Assembly (NCBI GenBank): GCA_950097015.1
Contig: CATNEN010000037.1
Span: 2,571,501-2,635,500 of the forward strand
Length of the DNA: 64,000 bases
DNA from: Macrostomum hystrix
Taxonomy: Eukaryota; Platyhelminthes; Macrostomidae
Direction of reading: 5' to 3'
Under the pieces are notes generated by a model. The model was not told where the DNA came from. It made no database searches and saw nothing but the letters and a program-made list of their open reading frames with translations. A program made the translations under genes and the position numbers. Shown here piece after piece: positions 12,401 to 22,612 of this stretch. How positions within the stretch are numbered: position 1 is the stretch's first letter; each line of letters opens with the position of its first letter.

Positions 12401-15400
12401 CAATCTGAGCAACATCTATTTTCAGTTGCTTTGTTCTCTATCTTTGTTCTATTAAGTCCCAGCGAGTGAAATATAAAAAAAGTTTAATTTTGAACGCACT
12501 CCAGGTGAAACGCATTGCTGGCCGCATTGTGCCAGCCATCGCCACAACAACAGCCGCCGTAGCCGGCCTAGTAACAATCGAAATGCTAAAGTACATTCGC
12601 CAGCAATCGGACCAGGCGCACTCAGCCGATCCGCTGGCGGCTTATCGAAACTGCTTTCTCAACCTGGCTGTGCCTCTGCTGGTGCTGAGCCAGCCCGGCC
12701 CCAGCCGGCGCCAGCCGCTGGCTGGCGGCCGTCACTTTACCGAGTGGGACCGCTGGGAAATTGGTCCGCTCAGTCGGTCCGCCACCATTGGTCAGCTGAT
12801 TCAGGCCCTGCAGCAGCAATACGGCCTTACGCCATCTATGGTGTGCCAGGGCTCCAAATCTGTCTATATTCCAATGCTTCCGGGGCATAGGAAGCGACTA
12901 CAGCAGGCGTAAGCGATTTTCACTTATTATTTTTTTATTTTAGAGAGGTTTGGGCTTGAATCTAGACGCTGTACTGAGTAGCTGTCCTAGTGATTCGTAT
13001 TAATATCCCACTTCCTCTCCCAGATCCTCATATTGGAATCTCACTTCCTCTCCCAGATCCTCATATTGGAATCTCACTTCCTCTCCCAGATCCTCATATT
13101 GGAATCTCACTTCCTCTCCCAGATCCTCATATTGGAATCTCACTTCCTCTCCCAGATCCTCATATTGGAATCTCACTTCCTCTCCCTGATCCTCATATTG
13201 GAATCTCACTTCCTCTCCCAGATCCTCATATTGGAACGCCACTTCTTCTCCCAGATCCTCATATTGAAACGCCACTTCTTCTCCCTGATCCTCATATTGG
13301 AATCTCACTTCCTCTCCCAGATCCTCATATTGGAATCTCACTTCCTCTCCCAGATCCTCATATTGGAATCTCACTTCCTCTCCCAGATCCTCATATTGGA
13401 ATCTCACTTCCTCTCCCAGATCCTCATATTGGAATCCCACTTCCTCTCCCAGATACTCATATTGGAATCTCACTTCCTCTCCCTGATCCTCATATTGGAA
13501 TCTCACTTCCTCTCCCAAATCCTCATATTGGAATCCCACTTCCTCTCCCAGATCCTCATATTGGAATCTCACTTCCTCTCCCAGATCCTCATATTGGAAT
13601 CCCACTTCCTCTCCCAGATCCTCATATTGAAACGCCACTTCTTCTCCCTGATCCTCATATTGGAATCTCACTTCCTCTCCCAGATCCTCATATTGGAATC
13701 TCACTTCCTCTCCCAGATCCTCATATTGGAATCTCACTTCCTCTCCCAGATCCTCATATTGGAATCTCACTTCCTCTCCCAGATCCTCATATTGGAATCT
13801 CACTTCCTCTCCCAGATCCTCATATTGGAATCTCACTTCCTCTCCCAGATCCTCATATTGGAATCTCACTTCCTCTCCCAGATCCTCATATTGGAATCTC
13901 ACTTCCTCTCCCAGATCCTCATATTGGAATCTCACTTCCTCTCCCAGATCCTCATATTGGAATCTCACTTCCTCTCCCTGATCCTCATATTGGAATCTCA
14001 CTTCCTCTCCCTGATCCTCATATTGGAACGCCACTTCTTCTCCCTGATCCTCATATTGGAATCCCACTTCCTCACCCAGATCCTCATATTGGAATCTCAC
14101 TTCCTCTCCCTGATCCTCATATTGGAATCCCACTTCCTCTCCCAGATCCCGTATTGGAATCTCACTTCCTCTCCCAGATCCTCATATTGGAACGCCACTT
14201 CCTCTCCCTGATCCTCATATTGGAATCCCACTTCCTCTCCCAGATCCTCATATTGGAATCCCACTTCCTCTCCCAGATCCTCATATTGGAATCTCACTTC
14301 CTCTCCCAGATCCTCATATTGGAATCTCACTTCCTCTCCCAGATCCTCATATTGGAATCTCACTTCCTCTCCCAGATCCTCATATTGGAATCCCACTTCC
14401 TCTCCCAGATCCTCATATTGGAATCTCACTTCCTCTCCCTGATCCTCATATTGGAATCTCACTTCCTCTCCCAGATCCTCATATTGGAATCTCACTTCCT
14501 CTCCCAGATCCTCATATTGGAATCTCACTTCCTCTCCCTGATCCTCATATTGGAATCTCACTTCCTCTCCCAGATCCTCATATTGGAACGCCACTTCTTC
14601 TCCCTGATCCTCATATTGGAATCCCACTTCCTCACCCAGATCCTCATATTGGAATCTCACTTCCTCTCCCTGATCCTCATATTGGAATCTCACTTCCTCT
14701 CCCTGATCCTCATATTGGAATCCCACTTCCTCTCCCAGATCCCGTATTGGAATCCCACTTCCTCTCCCAGATCCCGTATTGGAATCCCACTTCCTCACCC
14801 AGATCCTCATCTTGGAATCCCACTTCCTCTCCCTGATCCTCATATTGGAATCCCACTTCCTCTCCTAGATCCTCATATTGGAATCCCACTTCCTCTCCTT
14901 GATCCTCATATTGGAATCTCACTTCCTCTCCCAGATCCTCATATTGGAATCTCACTTCCTCTCCCAGATCCTCATATTGGAATCTCACTTCCTCTCCCAG
15001 ATCCTCATATTGGAATCCCACTTCCTCTCCCAGATCCTCATATTGGAATCTCACTTCCTCTCCCTGATCCTCATATTGGAATCTCACTTCCTCACCCAGA
15101 TCCTCATCTTGGAATCCCACTTCCTCTCCCTGATCCTTATATTGGAATCTCACTTCCTCTCCCTGATCCTCATATTGGAATCCCACTTCCTCTACAATAT
15201 CCTCATATTGAAGATTGAAGATCCTCAAGATCCACCTTATACGAGTCTGTTAGTCTCGTAGTCTCCAACTGGAAGGCTATACGTACTTCTGTAATTCACT
15301 TCGATCCGCAGACTCCTGAGTCACGCCCGGCTAAATCCTGGTGACACCTACGTCGATTTGATCGTGATGTACGAGCCGGACGCGTCTGCCAATCGCGGCG

Positions 15401-15477
15401 ATGCCGAGTCTGATCCGAATGCCGAGACGGACATTGTTGGCCCCATAGTGCGCTTGCACTTTGATATTAGCGACTGA
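6494..15477 (+). CDS. UBA6: Ubiquitin-activating enzyme E1, UBA6 type (six exons)
   Basis: Exons are 6494-7024, 7436-7766, 8734-9718, 9997-10708, 12505-12908 and 15312-15477. Phases agree at all five junctions and give 1042 residues, the normal length for this E1. The inactive adenylation half starts with IDDSLYSRQRYVMGD. The FCCH domain is exon 2. The active adenylation domain has the nucleotide loop GCGAIGCELLKN (about residues 440-451) and EKSNLNRQFLFRP. The catalytic cysteine is in YCTLKTFP, about residue 599. The ubiquitin-fold domain ends the protein. WARDKFESSF, IPMLPGHRKRL and the block after them fit UBA6 better than UBA1 (established family knowledge, not searched). UBA6 activates ubiquitin in the cytosol and feeds the USE1 E2. 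The start lies 9 bases after a TTGCAG acceptor, suggesting trans-splicing. Introns 1, 2, 4 and 5 consist largely of minisatellites. Confidence 0.92.
7048..7395. repeat. 42-bp minisatellite in UBA6 intron 1
   Basis: Intron 1 (7025-7435) is filled by about eight copies of a 42-bp unit containing GAGACAGTCAGCCAATAATA and TTAGACAGTTATCCCCTGAC. Because 42 is a multiple of three, the minus strand stays open as a repetitive reading frame; this is not a gene. Confidence 0.9.
7912..8400. repeat. About 20-bp minisatellite in UBA6 intron 2
   Basis: Tandem units such as TCGTCTCAAACTCTATTGAA and the variant TCGTCTCAGACTCCATTGAA occupy the middle of intron 2 (7767-8733). The reverse complement contains GAGACGATTC, the core of the repeats in SMU1 introns 1 and 2. 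The remaining intron, 8401-8733, is plain AT-rich sequence. Confidence 0.85.
10745..12400. repeat. 29-bp minisatellite in UBA6 intron 4
   Basis: More than fifty copies of a 29-bp unit built on AGATCCTCAGTTTGAGTATC plus CACCTTCCC fill intron 4 (10709-12504). Each unit contains CCACCTTCCCAG, which looks like a 3' splice site. The first ten bases (CAGATCCTCA) and the CTTCC tail are shared with the 33-bp unit of intron 5. Variants (TTAGTTTG, CGTCCCAG, CTTCTGCC) recur in blocks, indicating block duplication. Confidence 0.93.
13000..15215. repeat. 33-bp minisatellite in UBA6 intron 5
   Basis: About 65 copies of a 33-bp unit (CAGATCCTCATATTGGAATC then TCACTTCCTCTCC) make up nearly all of intron 5 (12909-15311). 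Thirty-three is eleven codons, so both strands carry very long open frames with an 11-residue repeat. These frames lie between two exons of UBA6 in correct phase and are artefacts of periodicity. Each unit carries TTCCTCTCCCAG, a strong 3' splice-site look-alike. Confidence 0.95.
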
Positions 15478-15639
15478 ATTTGTAACTCACCTGTCACATT
15501 CAGATGCCTTAGGATACCGTAATTAAAGTCTAAATTGTTTTATTTCTTTTCGTTAGTCAGGATGTGTGTCTGTGGGTCAATGCTGCTTACCTCACTATGG
15601 AAGCAGCTCGGCAGGTTACTATATTAGCCTAGCTACCTG

Positions 15640-16125
15640 GTTGAACTGAACTGAAACCTGTCAGTCTGTTAGGCATAGCTGTCAGTCTGTTAGGCTATAT
15701 TAGCCTAGCTACCTGGTTGAACTGAACTGAAACCTGTCAGTCTGTTAGGCATAGCTGTCAGTCTGTTAGGCATAGCTGTCAGTCTGTTAGGCATAGCTGT
15801 CAGTCTGTTAGGCATAGCTGTCAGTCTGTTAGGCATAGCTGTCAGTCTGTTAGGCATAGCTGTCAGTCTGTTAGGCGTAGCTGTCAGTCTGTTAGGCATA
15901 GCTGTCAGTCTGTTAGGCAGTAGCTGTCAGTCTGTTAGGCATAGCTGTCAGTCTGTTAGGCATAGCTGTCAGTCTGTTAGGCATAGCTGTCAGTCTGTTA
16001 GGCATAGCTGTCAGTCTGTTAGGCGTAGCTGTCAGTCTGTTAGGCATAGCTGTCAGTCTGTTAGGCGTAGCTGTCAGTCTGTTAGGCGTAGCTGTCAGTC
16101 TGTTAGGCGTAGCTGTCAGTCTGTT
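15640..16125. repeat. 21-bp minisatellite downstream of UBA6
   Basis: Tandem copies of CTGTTAGGCATAGCTGTCAGT (with GGCGTAGC variants) follow a partly duplicated unique segment beginning ATTAGCCTAGCTACCTGGTT. It begins about 160 bases after the UBA6 stop and abuts a second 21-bp array. Confidence 0.92.
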
Positions 16126-16140
16126 ACTCATTAGTTAACT

Positions 16141-17085
16141 GGCTTGTTAGACAGGACTCCCTCCCTGTTAGACAGGACTCCCTCCCTGTTAGACAGGACT
16201 CCCTCCCTGTTAGACAGAACTCCCTCCCTGTTAGACAGAACTTCCTCCCTGTTAGACAGAACTCCCTCTCTGTTAGACAGGACTCCCTCCCTGTTAGACA
16301 GGACTCCCTCCCTGTTAGACAGGACTCCCTCCCTGTTAGACAGAACTCCCTCCCTGTTAGACAGAACTTCCTCCCTGTTAGACAGAACTTCCTCCCTGTT
16401 AGACAGGACTCCCTCCCTGTTAGACAGGACTCCCTCCCTGTTAGACAGAACTCCCTCCCTGTTAGACAGAACTTCCCCCCTGTTAGACAGAACTTCCTCC
16501 CTGTTAGACAGGACTCCCTCCCTGTTAGACAGGACTCCTTCCCTGTTAGACAGGACTCCCTCCCTGTTAGACAGGACTCCCTCCCTGTTAGACAGAACTC
16601 CCTCCCTGTTAGACAGAACTTCCTCCCTGTTAGACAGAACTCCCTCCCTGTTAGACAGGACTCCCTCCCTGTTAGACAGGACTCCCTCCCTGTTAGACAG
16701 AACTCCCTCCCTGTTAGACAGGACTCCCTCCCTGTTAGACAGAACTCCCTCCCTGTTAGACAGAACTCCCTCCCTGTTAGACAGGACTCCCTCTCTGTTA
16801 GACAGGACTCCCTCCCTGTTAGACAGAACTCCCTCCCTGTTAGACAGAACTTCCTCCCTGTTAGACAGAACTCCCTCCCTGTTAGACAGAACTCCCTCCC
16901 TGTTAGACAGGACTCCCTCCCTGTTAGACAGAACTCCCTCCCTGTTAGACAGAACTTCCTCCCTGTTAGACAGAACTCCCTCCCTGTTAGACAGGACTCC
17001 TTCCCTGTTAGACAGGACTCCCTCCCTGTTAGACAGGACTCCCTCCCTGTTAGACAGAACTCCCTCCCTGTTAGACAGGACTGCC
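16141..17085. repeat. Second 21-bp minisatellite abutting the first
   Basis: About 45 copies of a unit built on GTTAGACAGGACTCCCTCCC (variants AGAACTCC and AGAACTTCC). It follows the previous array directly after CTCATTAGTTAACTGGC. Both units have 21 bases and share CTGTTAG, so one may derive from the other. The long plus-strand frame through it is a seven-codon periodic artefact. The 17086-17570 flank holds no recognised feature. Confidence 0.92.
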
Positions 17086-17575
17086 TACCCGCTGCTAAGC
17101 AAGCAGCAAATGAACTGTATTCCGAGTGTTTTTATTTCTGAGAGTTCCTGCGCCAGCTCTTGATAAGCTTTCAAATCTGAGCAAGCTATTGCTAGAAACT
17201 ATTTCATTGAGCTGTCATTATTGCATAACTAGAACTATTCGCGCTTATACAGCAGACTTAAAAATTTTCAATATTGAAATATGTTCCATACTCGTATTCC
17301 CGGCTAAAATATTGCATTGCTGCAGGTGTAACTTTTTTCACCACCATCTTCAATCCTTAGTCTATAGGATTGTTCATTCATCTAATCGAAATTACCTTTT
17401 TTAACTTCTTATTGAAATAAAACAAAACAACCATCACCAGCCCAAGTGTTGCTCTCTGTACATGTAGTTTTTGTCACTCTACTTGTATTAGCGGGCTGTT
17501 TTCTGTCTCTCTTTTTTAAATAAATATTTGCAGTCATTTTAGGTCAAGCCATGGTTTCTCATGTTATGGACCCGC

Positions 17576-17870
17576 TGCCAGCGAGAGGCAATTCTGCCCA
17601 TTTCGCTGACTCCTGAGCGCACACGCACACAGATACTGTACGCAGGCACACACTCTCGCACTTTCTCATGGTCAGGCAGTGTACACTCTCACTGCGCTTT
17701 GGTGGTTGGCCCCTCATGGTTAGTGTAAATTGCACAAGCCTCCAAGCCTTCTCTCCTCGGCTGCGCCCCAAATGAATGTGGCCTCGCCGCGGAATCGAGC
17801 TCAGGGACCTTGATGCGTGAGGCAAACGCGTTGTACCGCTTTGCCACTCAGCCCCTACCTCTACCGTGTA
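17576..17870 (-). mobile_element. tRNA-derived SINE, family 2, copy upstream of SMU1
   Basis: Read on the minus strand from about 17867, the head has an A-box-like GCTGAGTGGCAAAGCGGTAC and a B-box-like GAGCTCGATTCCGCGG. The body runs to CTGGCAGCGGG near 17576. A second copy with the same order of blocks lies at about 52015-52325, including GAGAGAAGGCT, the GTGTACAC segment, ACAGTATCTGT and GGAGTCAGCG. The copy ends about 90 bases before the SMU1 start. Confidence 0.8.
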
Positions 17871-17958
17871 ATGTGTAGAAGTGGATTCAGAGTTTTGTAA
17901 TTCTAATGCAAAAACTTTTTCTACGTACTTATTTTCAGCCACTACTCACCGCTAAGGC

Positions 17959-20900
17959 ATGGCGATTGAAATTGAGTCGGCCGATGTTGTCCGACTAATT
18001 GCCCAATACCTGAAGGAGAACAGCCTGCACCGGACACTGTCCGTACTGCAAGAGGAAAGCGGCATCTCGCTTAACACTGTGGACAGCGTGGACTCTTTCA
18101 TGTCCGAGATTCACTCCGGACACTGGGACACTGTGCTGCAGGTCTGACTCTATTGGCTTAGATATTTATTCTGATGCGTATTGTTGTAGAAACAAAACCT
18201 CTACTTACTACTATAATACGTTTTAGTGGGAAACATTGACAAAAACCCTTCATCTAACTCGATTTCCGTTGAAAGCAGCTTCTTTAAAGTGGAGCAGTCA
18301 CGTGATTTAGTAATTGCATCATAATTACCACGTGTTTATATTCTAGACGACTCTTAAGACGATTCCCTGTAGGACGATTCCATCTAGGACGATTCCATCT
18401 AGGACGATTCCATCTAGGACGATTCCATGTCAAGGCTGAGGTGATTCCATCTGAGTCAGTTCCATAACTAAGGTGTCATTCCTATCTCCCTGTGTATTAC
18501 AAAAAATCAATGCAGTAAATAAAAAAGTTCTCTATAGCCACAATTCTGCCACCCACTGCATCCAAACTAATAGGTGGTGCAAAGCTTAAAACTGCCCGAG
18601 GCTAAGCTCATGGACCTATACGAGCAGATCATCATTGAGCTAGTTGAGCTTCGCGAGCTTGGCGCCGCTCGCACTGTGCTCAAACAGACTGACGCCATGC
18701 TCAGCATGAAACAGTCTCAACCGGATCGCTACGTTCACCTGGAGAATGTTCTAGCTAGGTCCTACTTTGATCCGCGCGAAGCCTATCCGGACGGTACTAG
18801 CAAGGAGAAGCGGCGGCACGCCATCGCCCAGACTCTGGCTAACGAAGTGTCGGTTGTGCCGCCGTCTCGCCTGCTGGCCCTGCTTGGCCAGGCTCTGAAA
18901 TGGCAGCAGCATCAGGGCCTACTCCCGCCCGGCACAGCTATTGATGTGTTCCGAGGCAAAGCTGCGGTTCGCGAGAAGGAGGACGAGAGATATCCGACTA
19001 CGCTCAGTGTCACCATTCGTCTCGGACAGAAGAGTCACGTTGAGGTGGCCAAGTTCTCGCCAGACGGCCAGTACCTGGTCACGGGCAGTGTGGACGGATT
19101 CATCGAGCTGTGGAATTTCATTACTGGCAAGATTCGAAAGGATTTAAAATATCAGGTGCGCAGTGGTGGCAAAATACTTGACGAAAAACCCTTAATCTAA
19201 CTCCATTGCTTTGATAAGCGGCTTCTACAAGGGGGAGCAGTCACGTGATGTAGTAATTACGTTACTTGCAATCATTAATTACAGTTGTGTCAAATTCATA
19301 AATAGCTTCTTTTTTAGAGCTTATTCCCTCTGAGACGATTCCTTTTGAGACGATTTCCTCCGAGAAAATGCATTCTAAGACGATTCCATCTGGGACGATT
19401 CCCTCTAGGACAATTCCCTGCAATGCCGACACGATTCCCCCTGATATTATTTCCTCTGAAACGATTCCCTCCCAGACGATTCCCTCCGAGACGATTCCCT
19501 CTCGGACGATTCCATCTGGGACGATTCCCTCCAAGAAGATTCACTCTGGGACTATTCCCTATGAGGCGATTTCCCCTGAGCCAGTTCCTTCCGGATTCCC
19601 TCTCAGACGATTCTCTCTGAGATAATTCCCTTTGAGAAAATTCAATCTAAGACGATTTTATCTGCTCTAAAACAACTGCCATTGTGATGCTGTCATTTTT
19701 TATACTTACTGCCTGGTTACGAAGCGCAATGCAGCCATCCATCTCACACTCCGTCCGCCGACCCTCCACCTTCCAGGCCCAGGAGGCCTTCATGATGATG
19801 GACGCGGCAGTTCTGGCCCTCGGCTTCAGCCGCGACTCCGAGATGCTCTGCACCGGCGCCCAGGACGGCAAGATGAAGGTTTGGAAGATTCAGACTGGCC
19901 AGTGCCTGCGCCGATTCGAACGGGCGCACACCCAGGGCGTCACCTGCGTACAGTTCAGCAAGGACAATACCCACATTGTGTCGGCTAGTTTCGACTGCAG
20001 TGTGCGCATACACGGCCTGAAGTCTGGCAAGTGTTTGAAAGAATTTCTCGGCCATACCAGCTTTGTTAACGATGTGGCATTCAGCCCTGACGGCCATCAG
20101 GTCATATCGGCCAGCTCAGATGGCACAGTTCGAGTCTGGGTGTCCAAGACTCAGGAGTGCGCCCAGTGCTTTAAGCCCGCCTTGGCTGGTGCCGAGATTC
20201 CGGTACAATCTATTCACATCCTGCCCAAGACTCCCGACCATCTGGTGGTCTGCAACAAGACTAACACTGTGAGCTTCTGTGACCTGCTATCTCACACCAA
20301 TCACATGCTTCTGAATCTTCATCGGTTTCTTTATCTCCACCCAAAATTTACTTCCTTCCCTTCATCTCATTTCCTTCCTTCCCTTCATCTCATTACCTTC
20401 CTTCCCTTCATCTCATTTCCTTCCTTCCCTTCATCTCATTACCTTCCTTACCTTCATCTCATTACCTTCCTTACCTTCATCTCATTTCCTTCCTTCCCTT
20501 CATCTCATTACCTTCCTTACCTTCATCTCATTTCCTTCCTTCCCTTCATCTCATTTCCTTCCTTACCTTCATCTCATTACCTTCCTTACCTTCATCTCAT
20601 TTCCTTCCTTCCCTTCATCTCATTACCTTCCTTACCTTCATCTCATTTCCTTCCTCCCTTCATCTCATTTCCTTCCTCCCTTCATCTCATTTCCTTCCTT
20701 CCCTTCATCTCATTACCTTCCTTACCTTCATCTCATTTCCTTCCTCCCTTCATCTCATTACCTTCCCCCTTTATCTCATTCCCTTCCTCCCTTCATTTCA
20801 TTCCCTTCCTCCCTTCATTTCATTCCCTTCCTCCCTTCATTTCAATCCCTTCCTCCCTTCATCTCATTTCCTTCCCCCTTTATCTCATTCCCTTCCTCCC

Positions 20901-21352
20901 TTCATATCATTCCCTTCCTCCCTTTATATAATTTACTTTTTCCTTTGTCTCATTCCCTTCTTCCCTTCATCTCACTTTGTTCATTCCTTCCTTATCTCAT
21001 CTCTTACCCCTCCTCCTTTCGTCTGTTTCCTTTCCTTTCTTTCCCCTGTACTATAAGTTTTCTCCTCCCCCAGGTGGTGATAATCAACATGCAGGGCCAG
21101 GTAGTTCGCAGTTTCTCATCTGGCAAGCGCGAGGGAGGCGACTTTATCTGCGCCACGGTGTCGCCCAGGGGCGAATGGATCTACTGCTGCGGCGAGGACA
21201 AGACGCTCTACTGCTTCTCGGTGCAGAGCGGCAAGCTGGAGAGGACCCTGGCTATTAGCGAGCGAGAGATCATCGGCGTGGCGCATCACCCGCACCAGAA
21301 CCTCGTAGCCACGTACAGCGAGGACGGCCTATTGAAACTGTGGAAGCCCTGA
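17959..21352 (+). CDS. SMU1: SMU1, LisH/WD40 spliceosomal protein (four exons)
   Basis: Exons are 17959-18141, 18574-19155, 19777-20268 and 21074-21352, all phase 0, giving 511 residues; vertebrate SMU1 is about 513. The LisH motif is at about residues 6-38 ([18 protein letters not shown]) and is followed by a CTLH region ([12 protein letters not shown]). The conserved block [12 protein letters not shown] and the segment [17 protein letters not shown] follow. Seven WD40-type repeats fill the C-terminal 300 residues ([31 protein letters not shown]) and the protein ends in LLKLWKP. SMU1 works with RED/IK in spliceosome activation in the nucleus. The ATG lies 21 bases after a TTATTTTCAG acceptor, suggesting trans-splicing. 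All three introns carry tandem repeats, and introns 1 and 2 also share a further homologous segment. Coding sequence is highly conserved and shows no lesion. Confidence 0.95.
18225..18318 (+). repeat. Dispersed segment shared by SMU1 introns 1 and 2 (copy 1)
   Basis: This segment in intron 1 aligns with 19163-19260 in intron 2. Both run through AAAAACCCTT.ATCTAACTC, then GC.GCTTCT, then GGAGCAGTCACGTGAT and TAGTAATT. Each copy is followed by a 15-bp GACGATTCC minisatellite. It is noncoding, and includes a CACGTG E-box-like hexamer. Confidence 0.75.
18340..18430 (+). repeat. Short 15-bp array in SMU1 intron 1
   Basis: About four to five copies of AGGACGATTCCATCT follow the shared segment. The core GACGATTCC is the same as in intron 2. 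Confidence 0.8.
19163..19260 (+). repeat. Dispersed segment shared by SMU1 introns 1 and 2 (copy 2)
   Basis: Second copy of the segment described at 18225-18318, directly after exon 2 and before the intron 2 array. It shares GGAGCAGTCACGTGAT and TAGTAATTAC-like ends with copy 1. Divergence between the copies is moderate, so the duplication is not recent. Confidence 0.75.
19315..19670 (+). repeat. 15-bp array in SMU1 intron 2
   Basis: Degenerate units of the type GAGACGATTCCCTCT (variants GGGACGATTCCATCT and AAGAAGATTCACTCT) occupy the middle of intron 2 (19156-19776). Open frames on both strands are periodic artefacts of a 15-bp unit. Confidence 0.85.
20340..20960 (+). repeat. Pyrimidine-rich tandem repeat in SMU1 intron 3
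   Basis: Units of roughly 18 to 21 bases built from CCTTCATCTCATTTCCTTCC (with ACCTTCC and CCCTTCC variants) run through intron 3 (20269-21073). Almost no purine-rich interruptions occur. The array reads up to about 110 bases before the exon 4 acceptor. Confidence 0.85.
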
Positions 21353-21660
21353 TTAAAAACCAGACTTAAAAACCTTATTTACCTTAGCGTTTAAAATTAA
21401 CTTATTGTTACATGCAAAACAACTTTCATAAGTTTTTGCTTTAAAAACGCATTCATTTTGTTTCTCTGTGCTTAGCCAGTGCTTGATGCAGTTGCTTTTT
21501 AGGCCTATGGGCCCAAATAGGAAATTTTCAAATTGTCAAAGACCACGCTCGCTATTTTCTCCCCTGGGTAAAGACCCTGGGCTATTTCAAATACCCACTG
21601 CCTACTGCACGATAGCTCCCAAGCCGAGTGACCGATCTTCGTGAAGTTCCTCCATTTATG

Positions 21661-22612
21661 CCCTAGTAGATGGGTGACTGAGCTAGTAGATGGGTGACTG
21701 AGCTAGTAGATGGGTGACTGAGCTAGTAGATGGGTGACTGAGCTAGTAGATGGGTGACTGAGCTAGTAGATGGGTGACTGAGCTAGTAGATGGGTGACTG
21801 AGCTAGTAGATGGGTGACTGAGCTAGTAGATGGGTGACTGAGCTAGTAGATGGGTGACTGAGCTAGCAGATGGGTGACTGAGCTAGTAGATGGGTGACTG
21901 AGCTAGCAGATGGGTGACTGAGCTAGTAGATGGGTGACTGAGCTAGTAGATGGGTGACTGAGCTAGCAGATGGGTGACTGAGCTAGCAGATGGGTGACTG
22001 AGCTAGCAGATGGGTGACTGAGCTAGCAGATGGGTGACTGAGCTAGCAGATGGGTGACTGAGCTAGCAGATGGGTGACTGAGCTAGCAGATGGGTGACTG
22101 AGCTAGCAGATGGGTGACTGAGCTAGCAGATGGGTGACTGAGCTAGTAGATAGGTGACTGAGCTAGTGGATAGGTGACTGAGCTAGTAGATGGGTGACTG
22201 AGCTAGCAGATGGGTGACTGAGCTAGTAGATGGGTGACTGAGCTAGTAGATGGGTGACTGAGCTAGTAGATGGGTGACTGAGCTAGTAGATGGGTGACTG
22301 AGCTAGCAGATGGGTGACTGAGCTAGTAGATGGGTGACTGAGCTAGTAGATGGGTGACTGAGCTAGTAGATGGGTGACTGAGCTAGTAGATGGGTGACTG
22401 AGCTAGTAGATGGGTGACTGAGCTAGTAGATGGGTGACTGAGCTAGCAGATGGGTGACTGAGCTAGTAGATGGGTGACTGAGCTAGTAGATGGGTGACTG
22501 AGCTAGTAGATGGGTGACTGAGCTAGTAGATGGGTGACTGAGCTAGTAGATGGGTGACTGAGCTAGTAGATGGGTGACTGAGCTAGCAGATGGGTGACTG
22601 AGCTAGTAAATG
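21661..22612. repeat. 20-bp minisatellite with two main unit variants
   Basis: About 47 copies of AGCTAGTAGATGGGTGACTG in perfect 20-base register. Nearly all differences are T or C at one position (AGCTAGTAGA or AGCTAGCAGA), arranged in runs: ten T, mixed, nine C, mixed, then mostly T. Stops occur in all frames. The left flank (21615-21640) holds GAGTGACCGATCTTC, the reverse complement of the unit expanded at 27.1 kb. Confidence 0.95.

Noticed and set aside
12990-15218. Open frames of 742, 392 and 377 residues on both strands with 11-residue repeats
   Set aside because: They lie in UBA6 intron 5, where a 33-bp unit (eleven codons) keeps all frames free of stops. The flanking exons join in phase and encode conserved E1 sequence.
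6494-15477. UBA1 or UBA7 assignment
   Set aside because: The N-terminal IDDSLYSRQRYVMGD, the WARDKFESSF block and the PGHRKRL block fit UBA6 better. No alignment could be run, so the tree test is listed as a check.
16144-17163. A 339-residue LLDRTPS repeat protein
   Set aside because: A 21-bp minisatellite artefact; the frame only runs into unique sequence by chance at its end.
21661-22612. CRISPR array
   Set aside because: Repeats abut with no spacers and the genome is eukaryotic. It is a minisatellite.
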